A program made the position numbers and the translations under genes. From positions 1-64,000 of the IMG/VR virus record IMGVR_UViG_3300025009_000099: a stretch of DNA of 64,000 nucleotides; one strand, written 5' to 3'. Under the pieces are notes generated by a model. It ran no database searches, had not been told where the DNA came from, and saw nothing but the letters and a program-made list of their open reading frames with translations. Of the stretch, positions 8,431 through 14,709 are shown in pieces (within the stretch, counting starts at the first letter, position 1; the number at the start of each line of letters is the position of its first letter). This DNA comes from a virus.

Positions 8431-8508
8431 GAAGATTACAAGAGACAGATAGTTGCTTACCTGAATAACCTGGAATTGCTCGAAACAACCTTAACTCTGG
8501 AGAAGACC

Positions 8509-8709
8509 ATGATAACATTCATTCCACAAAGAAAACTGGGTATTAACTCTAATGATTGCAATATGTACTCAAATGGTATCTTAATTGGCTATTGCTCATT
8601 TGAACAAATTGAACGGGCCAGGAAAAGGGATTTTACTCTATGTAAGCCTATAGCATCCTGGAAGTCTACTTTCTCAATTAAATTGATGAAAGAATTTGGA
8701 TTAAAATAA
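8509..8709 (+). CDS. unknown early protein, 66 aa
   Basis: The first gene downstream of the tandem early promoters. I chose the ATG at 8509, with CTGGAGAAG upstream, over an in-frame TTG. The product (MITFIPQRKLGINSN...) contains a basic ERARKRD patch and a C-terminal KLMKEFGLK. No family recognised. The promoter-proximal position is typical of small host-takeover proteins, but that is inference. Confidence 0.6.
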   Translation: MITFIPQRKLGINSNDCNMYSNGILIGYCSFEQIERARKRDFTLCKPIASWKSTFSIKLMKEFGLK

Positions 8710-8711
8710 AC

Positions 8712-8740
8712 TTGACATACCTTTCCACAGGTGATAAACA
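8712..8740 (+). promoter_or_regulatory. early promoter upstream of the 135-residue gene
   Basis: TTGACA (8712-8717), a 17-base spacer and an extended -10, TGA-TAAACA. It starts 2 bases after the stop of the 66-residue gene and is followed by a strong AAAGGAG ribosome site at the next gene. This fits separate high-level expression. Confidence 0.5.
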
Positions 8741-8805
8741 GTAATTGACAGGCTGGAAATGGTTCTAGCCACTCGCAAGTAAACCCATCATAAAGGAGTT
8801 TTATC

Positions 8806-9213
8806 ATGGCTCAATCAATCTTTGTAACATTGGATACCCTGAAGACGGAAACAAGTGTACCTGCAATTGGTTCGATGGTAAGCCACACTTTGCCTCGGTC
8901 AATCTTTCCAACCAGTGAACAGTTTAGTGATGAAGAGAAGTTGGTTGCCTGGGCAAAGGAAAGCGGATGCCTGCATGCATGTTTGCAAAAAGGTGTACAG
9001 GCTAAACTGATAGATGCCAGGGCCACCTTTAAGGCTACCAAGAAAGGCGCAGAATGGTCGGCTGGGCTTGGTCAAGAAAACGTGGACAAAATGAAGTGGG
9101 AAGCTGCCGAACGTCCGGCAAGCGCAAAGAGTGACGAACAGAAAGCGATTGAAGCTATGTCCAAACTTAGCCCGGAAGCCCTTGCGGCAATTATCGCAGG
9201 GATGGGCAAATAA
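8806..9213 (+). CDS. unknown early protein with shared C-terminal tail, 135 aa
   Basis: It has its own promoter and a near-perfect ribosome site (AAAGGAG), so it is probably abundant. The product opens with a short beta-like segment, has a central helical part with two Cys (LHACLQ) and ends DEQKAIEAMSKLSPEALAAI. That C-terminal helix pair recurs in the proteins at 13199, 18824 and 25646, although the rest of these proteins is unrelated. No family recognised. A structural or ssDNA-associated role is a guess from abundance and tail only. Confidence 0.7.
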   Translation: MAQSIFVTLDTLKTETSVPAIGSMVSHTLPRSIFPTSEQFSDEEKLVAWAKESGCLHACLQKGVQAKLIDARATFKATKKGAEWSAGLGQENVDKMKWEAAERPASAKSDEQKAIEAMSKLSPEALAAIIAGMGK

Positions 9214-9279
9214 CGATTACGCAACCATCTAACTTCGGGCATAGTCCATGCGATTGTGTCCGAGCCTGGAGACTTAGCC

Positions 9280-9405
9280 ATGAAATATTCAAAACGCTTC
9301 ATAAGTTTCTTTAATCGCAAATCCGCGCCATACCTGCCTGAGTGGGTTATTGAAGCATGGTATGTGCAATTTAATGATGTTGACTTCCATCTGGTGACAG
9401 TATGA
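9280..9405 (+). CDS. small protein, 41 aa
   Basis: The ATG follows CTGGAGAC, and the frame ends in an ATGA overlap with the next gene. The product (MKYSKRFISFFNRKSAPYLP...) has a basic aromatic N-terminus. Translational coupling to the next gene is the main reason to believe it. No family recognised. Confidence 0.5.
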   Translation: MKYSKRFISFFNRKSAPYLPEWVIEAWYVQFNDVDFHLVTV

Positions 9406-9617
9406 AAATAGCTAAGCTCTCAAAAGACGTAACTTACGGAATTACGTTTGCCAAAGCAATTAAACTAACCTCAGATCGTGAGGAAATGAAAGTTGTGCGG
9501 TGCATCCTTTGTAATGACTGCCATAACGTTGGCAGAGTGCTTAAATATCTTGGCTTAATGCCTGAACGTTACAACAAGGCTATTCAGACAGGCATCTGCA
9601 TTGAGCTATCACGATAA
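9402..9617 (+). CDS. unknown early protein with CILCNDC motif, 71 aa
   Basis: It starts in an ATGA overlap with the 41-residue gene. A CxxCxxC segment (CILCNDC) near residue 36 could bind metal. It is the last gene before the terminator at 9650, so 8806-9617 probably forms a short transcription unit. No family recognised. Confidence 0.6.
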   Translation: MKIAKLSKDVTYGITFAKAIKLTSDREEMKVVRCILCNDCHNVGRVLKYLGLMPERYNKAIQTGICIELSR

Positions 9618-9649
9618 TAAAAAAGCCTAACAACCTTGATTTAACCTTA

Positions 9650-9684
9650 GCCCGATTAGGTTCATGTGACCTTTTCGGGCTTTT
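9650..9684 (+). terminator. rho-independent terminator
   Basis: GCCCG pairs with CGGGC, an inner AGGT/ACCT pair extends the hairpin, and TTTT follows. It closes the first early transcription unit and isolates the phased repeat region downstream. Confidence 0.75.
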
Positions 9685-10043
9685 CTTATTGCTAATGCCT
9701 AACAAACTGTAAATTGCCTAACAGACTGGATTGCATGAATGATGATTAGATGATGATTGTATGGGCGTTCGATGGTGAACAGGAATATAGTGTGTACAAA
9801 CGTGACCAAAGGTGCCCAAAGGTGTTCAGGTGGTGTCAAAGGTGGGCACATGGGCACATATAAATGGCACCAAACGGGCACTAAACGTACACACCTGTCA
9901 CCAATAGGCACCGGCTGGACACACATAATTGGCACCGGCTGGCACCACATTAACATCAACTGGCACCACATGGGTACAGGTAGGCTAGAAAAAGGTAATC
10001 ATTTCAAAGAGTTACAATCCTGTGTGTCCAAAAGTGTCCAATA

Positions 10044-10162
10044 GTGTCCAACCGTACACCTCCCCCCCGTGTCGTGAGTGGGGAGGGGTGTCTGTTTTAG
10101 TATTTAATTTTTTTATTAAATACTTAAATAGAATGGTCGGGGGGAGGTGTACACACGGACAC
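10044..10162. repeat. nested palindrome with A+T-rich core
   Basis: The outer arms GTACACCTCCCCCC (10054-10067) and GGGGGGAGGTGTAC (10139-10152) are perfect 14-bp inverted repeats, extended by GTGTCC at 10044 and GGACAC at 10157. The inner arms AGTATTTAAT (10099-10108) and ATTAAATACT (10115-10124) are perfect, with a T6 loop. G+C-rich arms around an A+T-rich core between two repeat blocks resemble a replication origin with an unwinding element. Confidence 0.65.
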
Positions 10163-10293
10163 TTTTGACGCCAACCGTACACAGCCCTCAAATTCCCCAA
10201 CAATATCAACCACTTACACAAGCAACCTGTCACCAAAAGGCACCAAACCATTACCACCCGGCACCAAAAATGACACCAACCGACACCAAACCC

Positions 10294-10323
10294 TTGACAA
10301 ACGGCACCAAACCATGTTACAAT
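10294..10323 (+). promoter_or_regulatory. strong promoter of the RHH gene
   Basis: TTGACA (10294-10299), an 18-base spacer and an extended -10 TGT-TACAAT (10318-10323). It lies inside the right-hand GCAC block, with units on both sides and between the boxes, so a protein bound to the array should control it. Confidence 0.7.
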
Positions 10324-10392
10324 GGCACCAAACAGCACCACCTGTCACCACGGCACACTACCTCAATCAACCTCAATCAACGGAGTCTCACT

Positions 10393-10965
10393 ATGTCAAG
10401 CCCTCACATGTCCTTTCGCCTAAACCATTACCAACTCGCCAAAGCATTAAGAATCTTAGTAACTCTTGAACCAGACCAACCAATAGCATCATTATCCCAG
10501 GCAGCCAAGCTAATAATCATCGACTGGATATCAAAGCACTCCATCCATACATCGTTAGAGTGTGCTCAAGCAGACATAAAAGCCATTGAGACAATCATTG
10601 CTCTGCCTGTAAATCAAATAGACCCATACACAACCATTCAAAATATTATGGCTCAAGCAAAAGCACAATCTCAACCATTGTATGACCAACAAGCATTTCA
10701 GATAAAAGAACAGGCAAAAAAATCAGCTCAGCAGAGACAAAGAGAAATTGAAGATGCAAGACTCTTTGAACAAATCAAACGTGAATCACGAGAAGAACAA
10801 GAAGCAAAAAATAAAGAGCTTGAGACACAAATAGAGTTATCTTTGCATACAGGCCAAAGACTTCCCAAGCCATCGGAATTTCATGATCCGAATAACACCG
10901 AATCAGAAATATCAACTATAACTGATTTCAGCCCGCCAAAAGATTGGATAGACAGCGAGGAATAG
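10393..10965 (+). CDS. ribbon-helix-helix protein with charged helical C-terminus
   Basis: I chose the ATG at 10393, which follows CGGAGTC and comes after the promoter; the frame is open further upstream but only through the repeats. Residues 1-50 fit an RHH fold: strand MSFRLN, helix QLAKALRILVTL, and a second helix from SLSQAAKLIIIDW. The rest of the 190 residues is polar and helical, with an Arg/Glu/Gln-rich coiled coil at about 95-155 and an acidic end. It is clearly paralogous to the protein at 14091 (shared MSSP, FRL, QLA, LEP, SLSQ). Placement directly behind the phased array suggests it binds the array and represses its own promoter, or acts as origin or partition protein. No ParA or ParM partner is visible in the window. 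Confidence 0.7.
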   Translation: MSSPHMSFRLNHYQLAKALRILVTLEPDQPIASLSQAAKLIIIDWISKHSIHTSLECAQADIKAIETIIALPVNQIDPYTTIQNIMAQAKAQSQPLYDQQAFQIKEQAKKSAQQRQREIEDARLFEQIKRESREEQEAKNKELETQIELSLHTGQRLPKPSEFHDPNNTESEISTITDFSPPKDWIDSEE

Positions 10966-10979
10966 CCACAACTAATTAG

Positions 10980-11023
10980 CGGGCATAACGTGGTGGAATT
11001 ACACAGTTTTTACGTTATGCCCG
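10980..11023. promoter_or_regulatory. 12-bp inverted repeat in a 341-base non-coding region
   Basis: CGGGCATAACGT (10980-10991) and ACGTTATGCCCG (11012-11023) pair perfectly over a 20-base loop, just after the RHH gene. No T-run follows, so it may be an attenuator, operator or weak terminator. The remaining gap to 11306 is unusually rich in C, with many CCACC and CGCCACG repeats and AGCAC/GGCAC units near 11184-11196, and holds no believable gene. Confidence 0.5.
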
Positions 11024-11222
11024 TATAGCCACCACAACGGCCACCACGCCACGTTTCCCGCCGTCCATGCAACCGTACCCACACGCCACGTCCGGCCTAC
11101 CACGGCGATCCTACGCCCTTCCTGGCCCTATTTCGCCCTGCCACCATACTATATACACACCACCAACCGACTACCACACCGTAGCACAACGGCACAATCG
11201 TAAACCGCCTACGTGTTTTTTG

Positions 11223-11251
11223 TTGACAACCCCACTTGTCTACGGTACAAT
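11223..11251 (+). promoter_or_regulatory. strong sigma-70-type promoter
   Basis: A perfect -35 TTGACA, a 17-base spacer and -10 TACAAT. GCAC units lie 25-40 bases upstream. It should drive the gene at 11307 and the run of small genes behind it. Confidence 0.75.
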
Positions 11252-11306
11252 AACACAAGATACAGCCATACCATTTATCCAGTTAAAATCACTTAGGAGA
11301 ATTATC

Positions 11307-11519
11307 ATGGTAAATCTTGACATTAGAATTAACATCATAGGCCAAAACAAGGATAACATCATTGTTGAGTTTAGCGTTCCAGATGAGTGGTCAAACATTC
11401 AAGAGATTGCAAAAACTGCAACAATGCAAGACTTTATAGAGTTATACGAATGCATAACACCAGACATAGTAAAAGACTTTTCTGATATTGTTGTTATGAA
11501 AAACTCCTTTAATCAATAA
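11307..11519 (+). CDS. unknown protein, 70 aa
   Basis: The ATG follows TAGGAGA and lies 56 bases after the -10 box, which rules out the longer upstream frame. The product alternates strand-like segments (LDIRINIIGQ, NIIVEFSVP) with helices. No family recognised. It is the first gene of the unit that also encodes the small RHH protein at 11545. Confidence 0.65.
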   Translation: MVNLDIRINIIGQNKDNIIVEFSVPDEWSNIQEIAKTATMQDFIELYECITPDIVKDFSDIVVMKNSFNQ

Positions 11520-11544
11520 ATTAAAATCTTTCCTTAGAGCTAAT

Positions 11545-11832
11545 ATGACTGTTCAAAAAGTTACTTTATCAATAGATGCAGAAACATACCAGAGATTTCA
11601 AATAATCAAAAAGTCAAAAGGCTTGTCAATTTCTGCCTGGGTAACTTCGCTAATGCAAAAAGAGATTGAAGAATACCAGAAAGGACGAATAGTTAAACTT
11701 GCTTCAGGTATTGAAATTGCTGAAGCAATGTATTCAGCTGGAATGAGACTTGATATTATTAAAGAAAAACTTCTTCCTGTTTATGGAAATGACATAATTG
11801 AAGAAATTATGAAACAAATAAAATTGGTATGA
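11545..11832 (+). CDS. small ribbon-helix-helix protein, 95 aa
   Basis: The N-terminus has the RHH pattern: strand KVTLSID, helix ETYQRFQIIKKSKG, then helix SISAWVTSLMQKEIEEY. Such proteins usually repress by binding operators as dimers, often as antitoxins or copy-control proteins. The C-terminal half is a separate helical domain. No toxin-like partner lies next to it. It differs from the RHH family at 10393 and 14091. Confidence 0.65.
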   Translation: MTVQKVTLSIDAETYQRFQIIKKSKGLSISAWVTSLMQKEIEEYQKGRIVKLASGIEIAEAMYSAGMRLDIIKEKLLPVYGNDIIEEIMKQIKLV

Positions 11833-11903
11833 TCAAATCCAGGCAATAGATATCAACTGAATTACAACCCTTAAATGAATTACAACCATCACCAGGAGCT
11901 ACC

Positions 11904-12080
11904 ATGAGACTAACTCAAGCAAACTATTATCTTGTAATTCGCCAACTTAGAGATACCATCAGCCGAGGAACAATCGTCGCAGGATATAAAACCAAAGAAC
12001 AGGCAGACCAGGACAAAATTGACTATCTAAAACGACTTCCTAATCACAATGTCTGGGTTATATCCAGAGAAGATTATTAA
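11904..12080 (+). CDS. unknown protein, 58 aa
   Basis: The ATG follows CAGGAGCT. The product is soluble, mixed alpha/beta and ends NVWVISREDY. No family recognised. The stop lies 10 bases before the next start. Confidence 0.6.
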   Translation: MRLTQANYYLVIRQLRDTISRGTIVAGYKTKEQADQDKIDYLKRLPNHNVWVISREDY

Positions 12081-12090
12081 GGTTACAAAT

Positions 12091-12378
12091 ATGAACACAA
12101 CATTCTATTATGCTCTTATCCCAAGTGAGCTATTCCACCTGCAAGAGCAATGCACAATCTGGCTGCCTGAAACCCAGCCACTTGACCAAGCAATCTGGAA
12201 GCCCAACCAGATCATAGCAACCTGCGATCTTAGCTACTTATTTCAAATTGCTGAAAAGATCAAGATCGGAGCCATCTCACCAGGTGAAGTTATTTGGATT
12301 GAAGTAAAGAATCAAACAGCGACAGCTTACACATTTAGCAACGATGGCAAGATTGCAAACTTTTTCAGAATTGTATAA
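12091..12378 (+). CDS. unknown protein, 95 aa
   Basis: I chose the ATG at 12091, behind AAGG, over an upstream in-frame ATG that lies inside the previous gene. The product (MNTTFYYALIPSELF...) looks beta-rich and contains IKIGAISPGEVIWIEVKN, compatible with a small beta-barrel. No family recognised. Confidence 0.55.
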   Translation: MNTTFYYALIPSELFHLQEQCTIWLPETQPLDQAIWKPNQIIATCDLSYLFQIAEKIKIGAISPGEVIWIEVKNQTATAYTFSNDGKIANFFRIV

Positions 12379-12383
12379 CCAAA

Positions 12384-12404
12384 CCAAGCAACGAAGTTGC
12401 CCGC
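12384..12404. repeat. short palindromic element, third copy
   Basis: The stem is GCAAC-GAA-GTTGC (12388-12400). Read on the other strand it gives GGCAACTTCGTTGCTTGG, matching the two copies near the portal gene, with AA/TT in the variable pair positions. CCGCTTTT follows, so this copy could also work as a weak terminator after the gene that ends at 12378. Confidence 0.5.
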
Positions 12405-12437
12405 TTTTAACCACCATCCATAAGGAAAAGATTAATT

Positions 12438-12578
12438 ATGAGAAAAAAGAATGGTTCAGTACAACAAATATGGACTCGAGTGGGTAGCCGAAGTACATCG
12501 AACCTGGAAATAATTGGCTGCCTAATCACCAGGTCAAAGCCATCAAATTATAAAGGTTTTGACCTGGTTATGAGTTAG
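12438..12578 (+). CDS. doubtful small frame overlapping a hairpin, 46 aa
   Basis: An ATG frame with AAGGA about 11 bases upstream. Its product has little protein-like character, and a 20-codon frame at 12452 (MVQYNKYGLEWVAEV...) looks more natural but is very short. The 3' half holds a perfect 11-bp inverted repeat (12528-12538 with 12558-12568, ACCAGGTCAAA), so the stretch may be a decayed gene or a regulatory RNA element. Confidence 0.25.
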   Translation: MRKKNGSVQQIWTRVGSRSTSNLEIIGCLITRSKPSNYKGFDLVMS

Positions 12579-12620
12579 TCAATTTAATATCTTTAATATT
12601 GCCAAACGATTAGTTTCGCT

Positions 12621-12634
12621 GTTCATCCGTGAAC
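12621..12634. promoter_or_regulatory. operator-like palindrome GTTCA-TCCG-TGAAC
   Basis: It has the same half-sites and spacing as the sites at 8027, 22660 and 63869, with a different spacer sequence. It lies 42 bases before the next start codon, in an intergenic gap. Confidence 0.5.
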
Positions 12635-12675
12635 GGCCATTACAAAAACAACCACTGGGAGGACATATTACAATC

Positions 12676-12864
12676 ATGAAGAAGAAAACAATTCGTTTCT
12701 ACAACAGCTTTGGTACCTATATGGGATGGAAGTATCTTGCCAATGTGACATACTTTGAACTTATTAACTGGCTCAAAGCTGGCAACACATTAAGATTCCA
12801 GAAGCAAACACTTACTAAGGACTCCACCAGTAATGAAATCTTCAAACTTTTGCGGAGGTCATAA
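12676..12864 (+). CDS. unknown basic protein, 62 aa
   Basis: The product starts MKKKTIRFYNSFGTYMGWKY and ends FKLLRRS. The GGGAGG upstream is about 14 bases from the ATG, longer than usual. The stop overlaps the next start as TAATG. No family recognised. Confidence 0.6.
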   Translation: MKKKTIRFYNSFGTYMGWKYLANVTYFELINWLKAGNTLRFQKQTLTKDSTSNEIFKLLRRS

Positions 12865-13187
12865 TGACAATGACATCAGAAGAGATTATGTCTTTCCAAG
12901 GCCACGAGTTTACCTATTTCTTTGAAGATGAAGATACAATGCCAGCCTATATTAAGAAAATAGATTTAAAGAAAAATCAAATGTCTTGCTGGAGCTTTTC
13001 ACTAGTTACAGATAATGGAACTGCATTTCTACCATCAAATGAAAATGAAGAAACTGAAGGGGCTTGTTGCTTATGTTTTGAAGATAGTTTAGCTAAAATT
13101 ATTGAAATTATTACAGAAATAAAAACTACTGGAAAACGTTTATATAAACAAAGAGGTCTTGGATCTTTTGCAGGCTGTCCATTCTAA
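12864..13187 (+). CDS. unknown acidic protein, 107 aa
   Basis: It starts inside the previous stop (TAATG), so it is translationally coupled. The product is acidic, with a CCLC triplet near residue 70 and a Cys near the C-terminus. The codons are A+T-rich. No family recognised. Confidence 0.6.
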   Translation: MTMTSEEIMSFQGHEFTYFFEDEDTMPAYIKKIDLKKNQMSCWSFSLVTDNGTAFLPSNENEETEGACCLCFEDSLAKIIEIITEIKTTGKRLYKQRGLGSFAGCPF

Positions 13188-13198
13188 GGAGCTTAGCC

Positions 13199-13648
13199 AT
13201 GAAAAAACTCTGTCCAGTTTGCAACACCCTCAATGAAGCAATCGGCTTCAATCTAAGCGAAAAAGAAATCCATAACATTAGTAAGATTGGTTTGTCTGAA
13301 CATCTTTGCAAGACTTGCTATCAGAAAGAACTTTCCGCCAGGTTAGATGCTACCAAAGCTACACTTATCCCACTTAATAAAGAAAAATCAACTCTTCAGG
13401 TTGCATACCATAGGGCATATGACGCCTGGAAAAACGAAGCCAGCTTGTACCAAGCAATAGATTATAATCTCAGCCTAATAAAGCATGTAGTCAAGCAGAA
13501 GGAAGCCACCATAACTAAGAAGGCTCCCAAAGAAGTTGATCCAATCAACGCTGAGCTTTTCTGCAAACAGTTTCTTGCCACCCTGAGTAAAGAACAACAA
13601 GCAGCGATAATTCAAACCTTTAAAGCAACTCAAACTATTGGTATTTAA
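13199..13648 (+). CDS. zinc-finger protein with shared C-terminal tail, 149 aa
   Basis: A strong AAGGAGC site precedes the ATG. CPVC near the N-terminus and CKTC about 35 residues later form a likely zinc site. The middle is a charged helix, and the end (LFCKQFLATLSKEQQAAI...) matches the tail of the proteins at 8806, 18824 and 25646. The fold suggests a nucleic-acid or protein adaptor. No family recognised. Confidence 0.65.
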   Translation: MKKLCPVCNTLNEAIGFNLSEKEIHNISKIGLSEHLCKTCYQKELSARLDATKATLIPLNKEKSTLQVAYHRAYDAWKNEASLYQAIDYNLSLIKHVVKQKEATITKKAPKEVDPINAELFCKQFLATLSKEQQAAIIQTFKATQTIGI

Positions 13649-13650
13649 TC

Positions 13651-14091
13651 ATGATTAAAGAATTTCAAGGTAATTATCGTTGGCTATCTAACTTTGCTCC
13701 AGTAGATATAGTAATAAGAGATAAAGCTTATCCATCAGTTGAACATGCCTACATGGCTATGAAAGCTCCAGATAATGCTGACTGGCAAAGTTTTTGTAGT
13801 AATAAAAGTAATTCTGCAGGAAAAGTTAAAAAAGCATCTAAATTTATTCAGCTTCGACCTGATTGGGATGATAATTGTAGACTTACTTTAATGAAGCTTT
13901 TGTTAAAATTAAAGTTTTCACAAAAGCCTTTTCGATCAAAACTCATATCTACAGGAAACCAAAACATTCAAGAAGGCAATTATTGGAATGACAAATTCTT
14001 CGGAATATGCCTAAAAACAGGTGAAGGAGAAAATCATTTAGGCCGCTTAATTATGAACATTCGAGATCAAATTAATAATGGAGTATTATAA
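13651..14091 (+). CDS. NADAR-family protein (YbiA-like)
   Basis: The 146-residue product follows the NADAR (DUF1768) pattern: GNYRWLSNFAPV at the start, YPSVEHAYMAMKA, a central IQLRPDWDD, and an end block EGNYWNDKFFGIC with NHLGRLIMNIR. NADAR proteins act on ADP-ribose-linked N-glycosides, and family members remove ADP-ribose from guanine in DNA, reversing DarT-type toxins. In a phage it may counter such a host defence or recycle nucleotides; that is inference. The stop overlaps the next RHH gene (TAATG), so the two are made together. The codons are A+T-rich. Confidence 0.85.
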   Translation: MIKEFQGNYRWLSNFAPVDIVIRDKAYPSVEHAYMAMKAPDNADWQSFCSNKSNSAGKVKKASKFIQLRPDWDDNCRLTLMKLLLKLKFSQKPFRSKLISTGNQNIQEGNYWNDKFFGICLKTGEGENHLGRLIMNIRDQINNGVL

Positions 14092-14372
14092 TGTCAAGTC
14101 CAATCATTACATTTCGCCTCACCACAGATCAGCTGGCTCGCGGACTTCAGATTGTTCGCAGCCTGGAGCCGAACTTTCAGCTTACGAGTCTTAGCCAATT
14201 AGTTAAGATAGTTTATACTGATTACCTGGCAAAAATGACCCTTGGCCAAACAGATAAAGTTGACCAAGACATTATGCAAGAAATTCAGATCTTTATCAGC
14301 AATCCCAGAAAGAAAGAAATCAACTTGGCATCCTTAGCAGATGAGGAAAAAGTCACTCATCAAGAGGTATAA
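14091..14372 (+). CDS. ribbon-helix-helix paralogue, 93 aa
   Basis: Strand IITFRLT, helix DQLARGLQIVRSLEP and helix SLSQLVKIVYTDYLAK give an RHH fold. It aligns over about 50 residues with the protein at 10393 but lacks its long C-terminal coiled coil. It is coupled to the NADAR gene by TAATG. A likely DNA-binding dimer, perhaps sharing target repeats with its longer paralogue. Confidence 0.7.
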   Translation: MSSPIITFRLTTDQLARGLQIVRSLEPNFQLTSLSQLVKIVYTDYLAKMTLGQTDKVDQDIMQEIQIFISNPRKKEINLASLADEEKVTHQEV

Positions 14373-14373
14373 T

Positions 14374-14682
14374 ATGAAAAGAATACACGTAAACAACATT
14401 GTTATTTGTAAAACATATTATGCAGTATGTGTTGGTTCAATATCAGCAATACAGTTTGAAGAGATAATGATCCCTAAAGCCACAGTACATAATTTCAGTA
14501 CAGATTTCACTTATGACTGGTACTTGTCTGATATTGGTATTGAATATGAAAATGAATCATATATAAACAATCTTAATCGAGTATTTGAAACGGAAGAAGA
14601 AGCTAGGAATTGGATAAGTACTGAAGAGTATAAACGAGATTTAGATCAGCATTGGAATATATGTTATTTTGGTAAATACTAA
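14374..14682 (+). CDS. unknown protein, 102 aa
   Basis: I chose the ATG at 14374 with AGAGGTAT upstream; an in-frame ATG at 14341 lies inside the RHH gene. The product is acidic, rich in Tyr and Trp, and has a helix rich in Glu (EEEARNWISTEEYKR). No family recognised. Confidence 0.6.
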   Translation: MKRIHVNNIVICKTYYAVCVGSISAIQFEEIMIPKATVHNFSTDFTYDWYLSDIGIEYENESYINNLNRVFETEEEARNWISTEEYKRDLDQHWNICYFGKY

Positions 14683-14709
14683 CAATCAATCAATTAAAGG
14701 AATTCACCC

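Larger units (their letters stand above)
7767..8508. promoter_or_regulatory. divergent early/late control region
   Basis: No convincing gene lies in these 742 bases between leftward terS and the first rightward gene. They hold a GTTCA-N4-TGAAC operator (8027-8040), TGCCGGCAAT twice (near 7907 and 8061, the second inside the palindrome TTGCCGGCAA), a palindrome GCGAC-ATAC-GTCGC (8176-8189), CCTATTATAGG (7826-7836) and two rightward sigma-70-type promoters. No good leftward promoter was found, although A+T-rich TATAAT-like boxes are present. A 51-codon frame at 8099 has no ribosome site. Confidence 0.55.
9798..10356. repeat. phased GCAC repeat array (origin-, centromere- or operator-like)
   Basis: Five 10-bp units of the form AAAGGTGNNC run without gaps at 9798-9847. 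Direct GGCAC/GACAC/GTCAC units then start at 9845, 9853, 9866, 9877, 9897, 9907, 9918, 9931, 9941 and 9962. Three AGTGTCCA-type units fill 10021-10050. A second direct block starts at 10229, 10239, 10260, 10272, 10282, 10303, 10324, 10334, 10344 and 10352. Most spacings are 10-11 or 20-21, so the sites face one side of the helix. The commonest long form is GGCACCAAAC. The right block covers the promoter of the RHH gene at 10393. RHH proteins such as plasmid ParR bind arrays of 10-11 bp repeats, so this is a likely RHH-bound centromere, operator or origin. No believable protein is encoded here. Confidence 0.75.

Noticed and set aside
8109-8518. Leftward frames opposite the early promoters
   Set aside because: They run against the promoters, have no ribosome sites and no plausible domain.
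8745-8750. TTGACA as another promoter
   Set aside because: No acceptable -10 at 16-18 bases; it lies at the likely start point of the promoter at 8712.
9757-10044. Open frames on both strands through the repeat array
   Set aside because: They are rich in repeated Gly-Thr-His-type residues imposed by the 10-bp units, lack ribosome sites and overlap each other; the DNA pattern explains them.
9798-10356. CRISPR-like repeat array
   Set aside because: Units are 10-11 bp, degenerate, in both orientations and lack unique spacers of 30-40 bp; no cas operon is present (the Cas4-like nuclease belongs to a recombination module).
10147-10392. N-terminal extension of the long RHH protein
   Set aside because: It would start upstream of the strong promoter at 10294-10323 and read through the repeats; the ATG at 10393 has the ribosome site.
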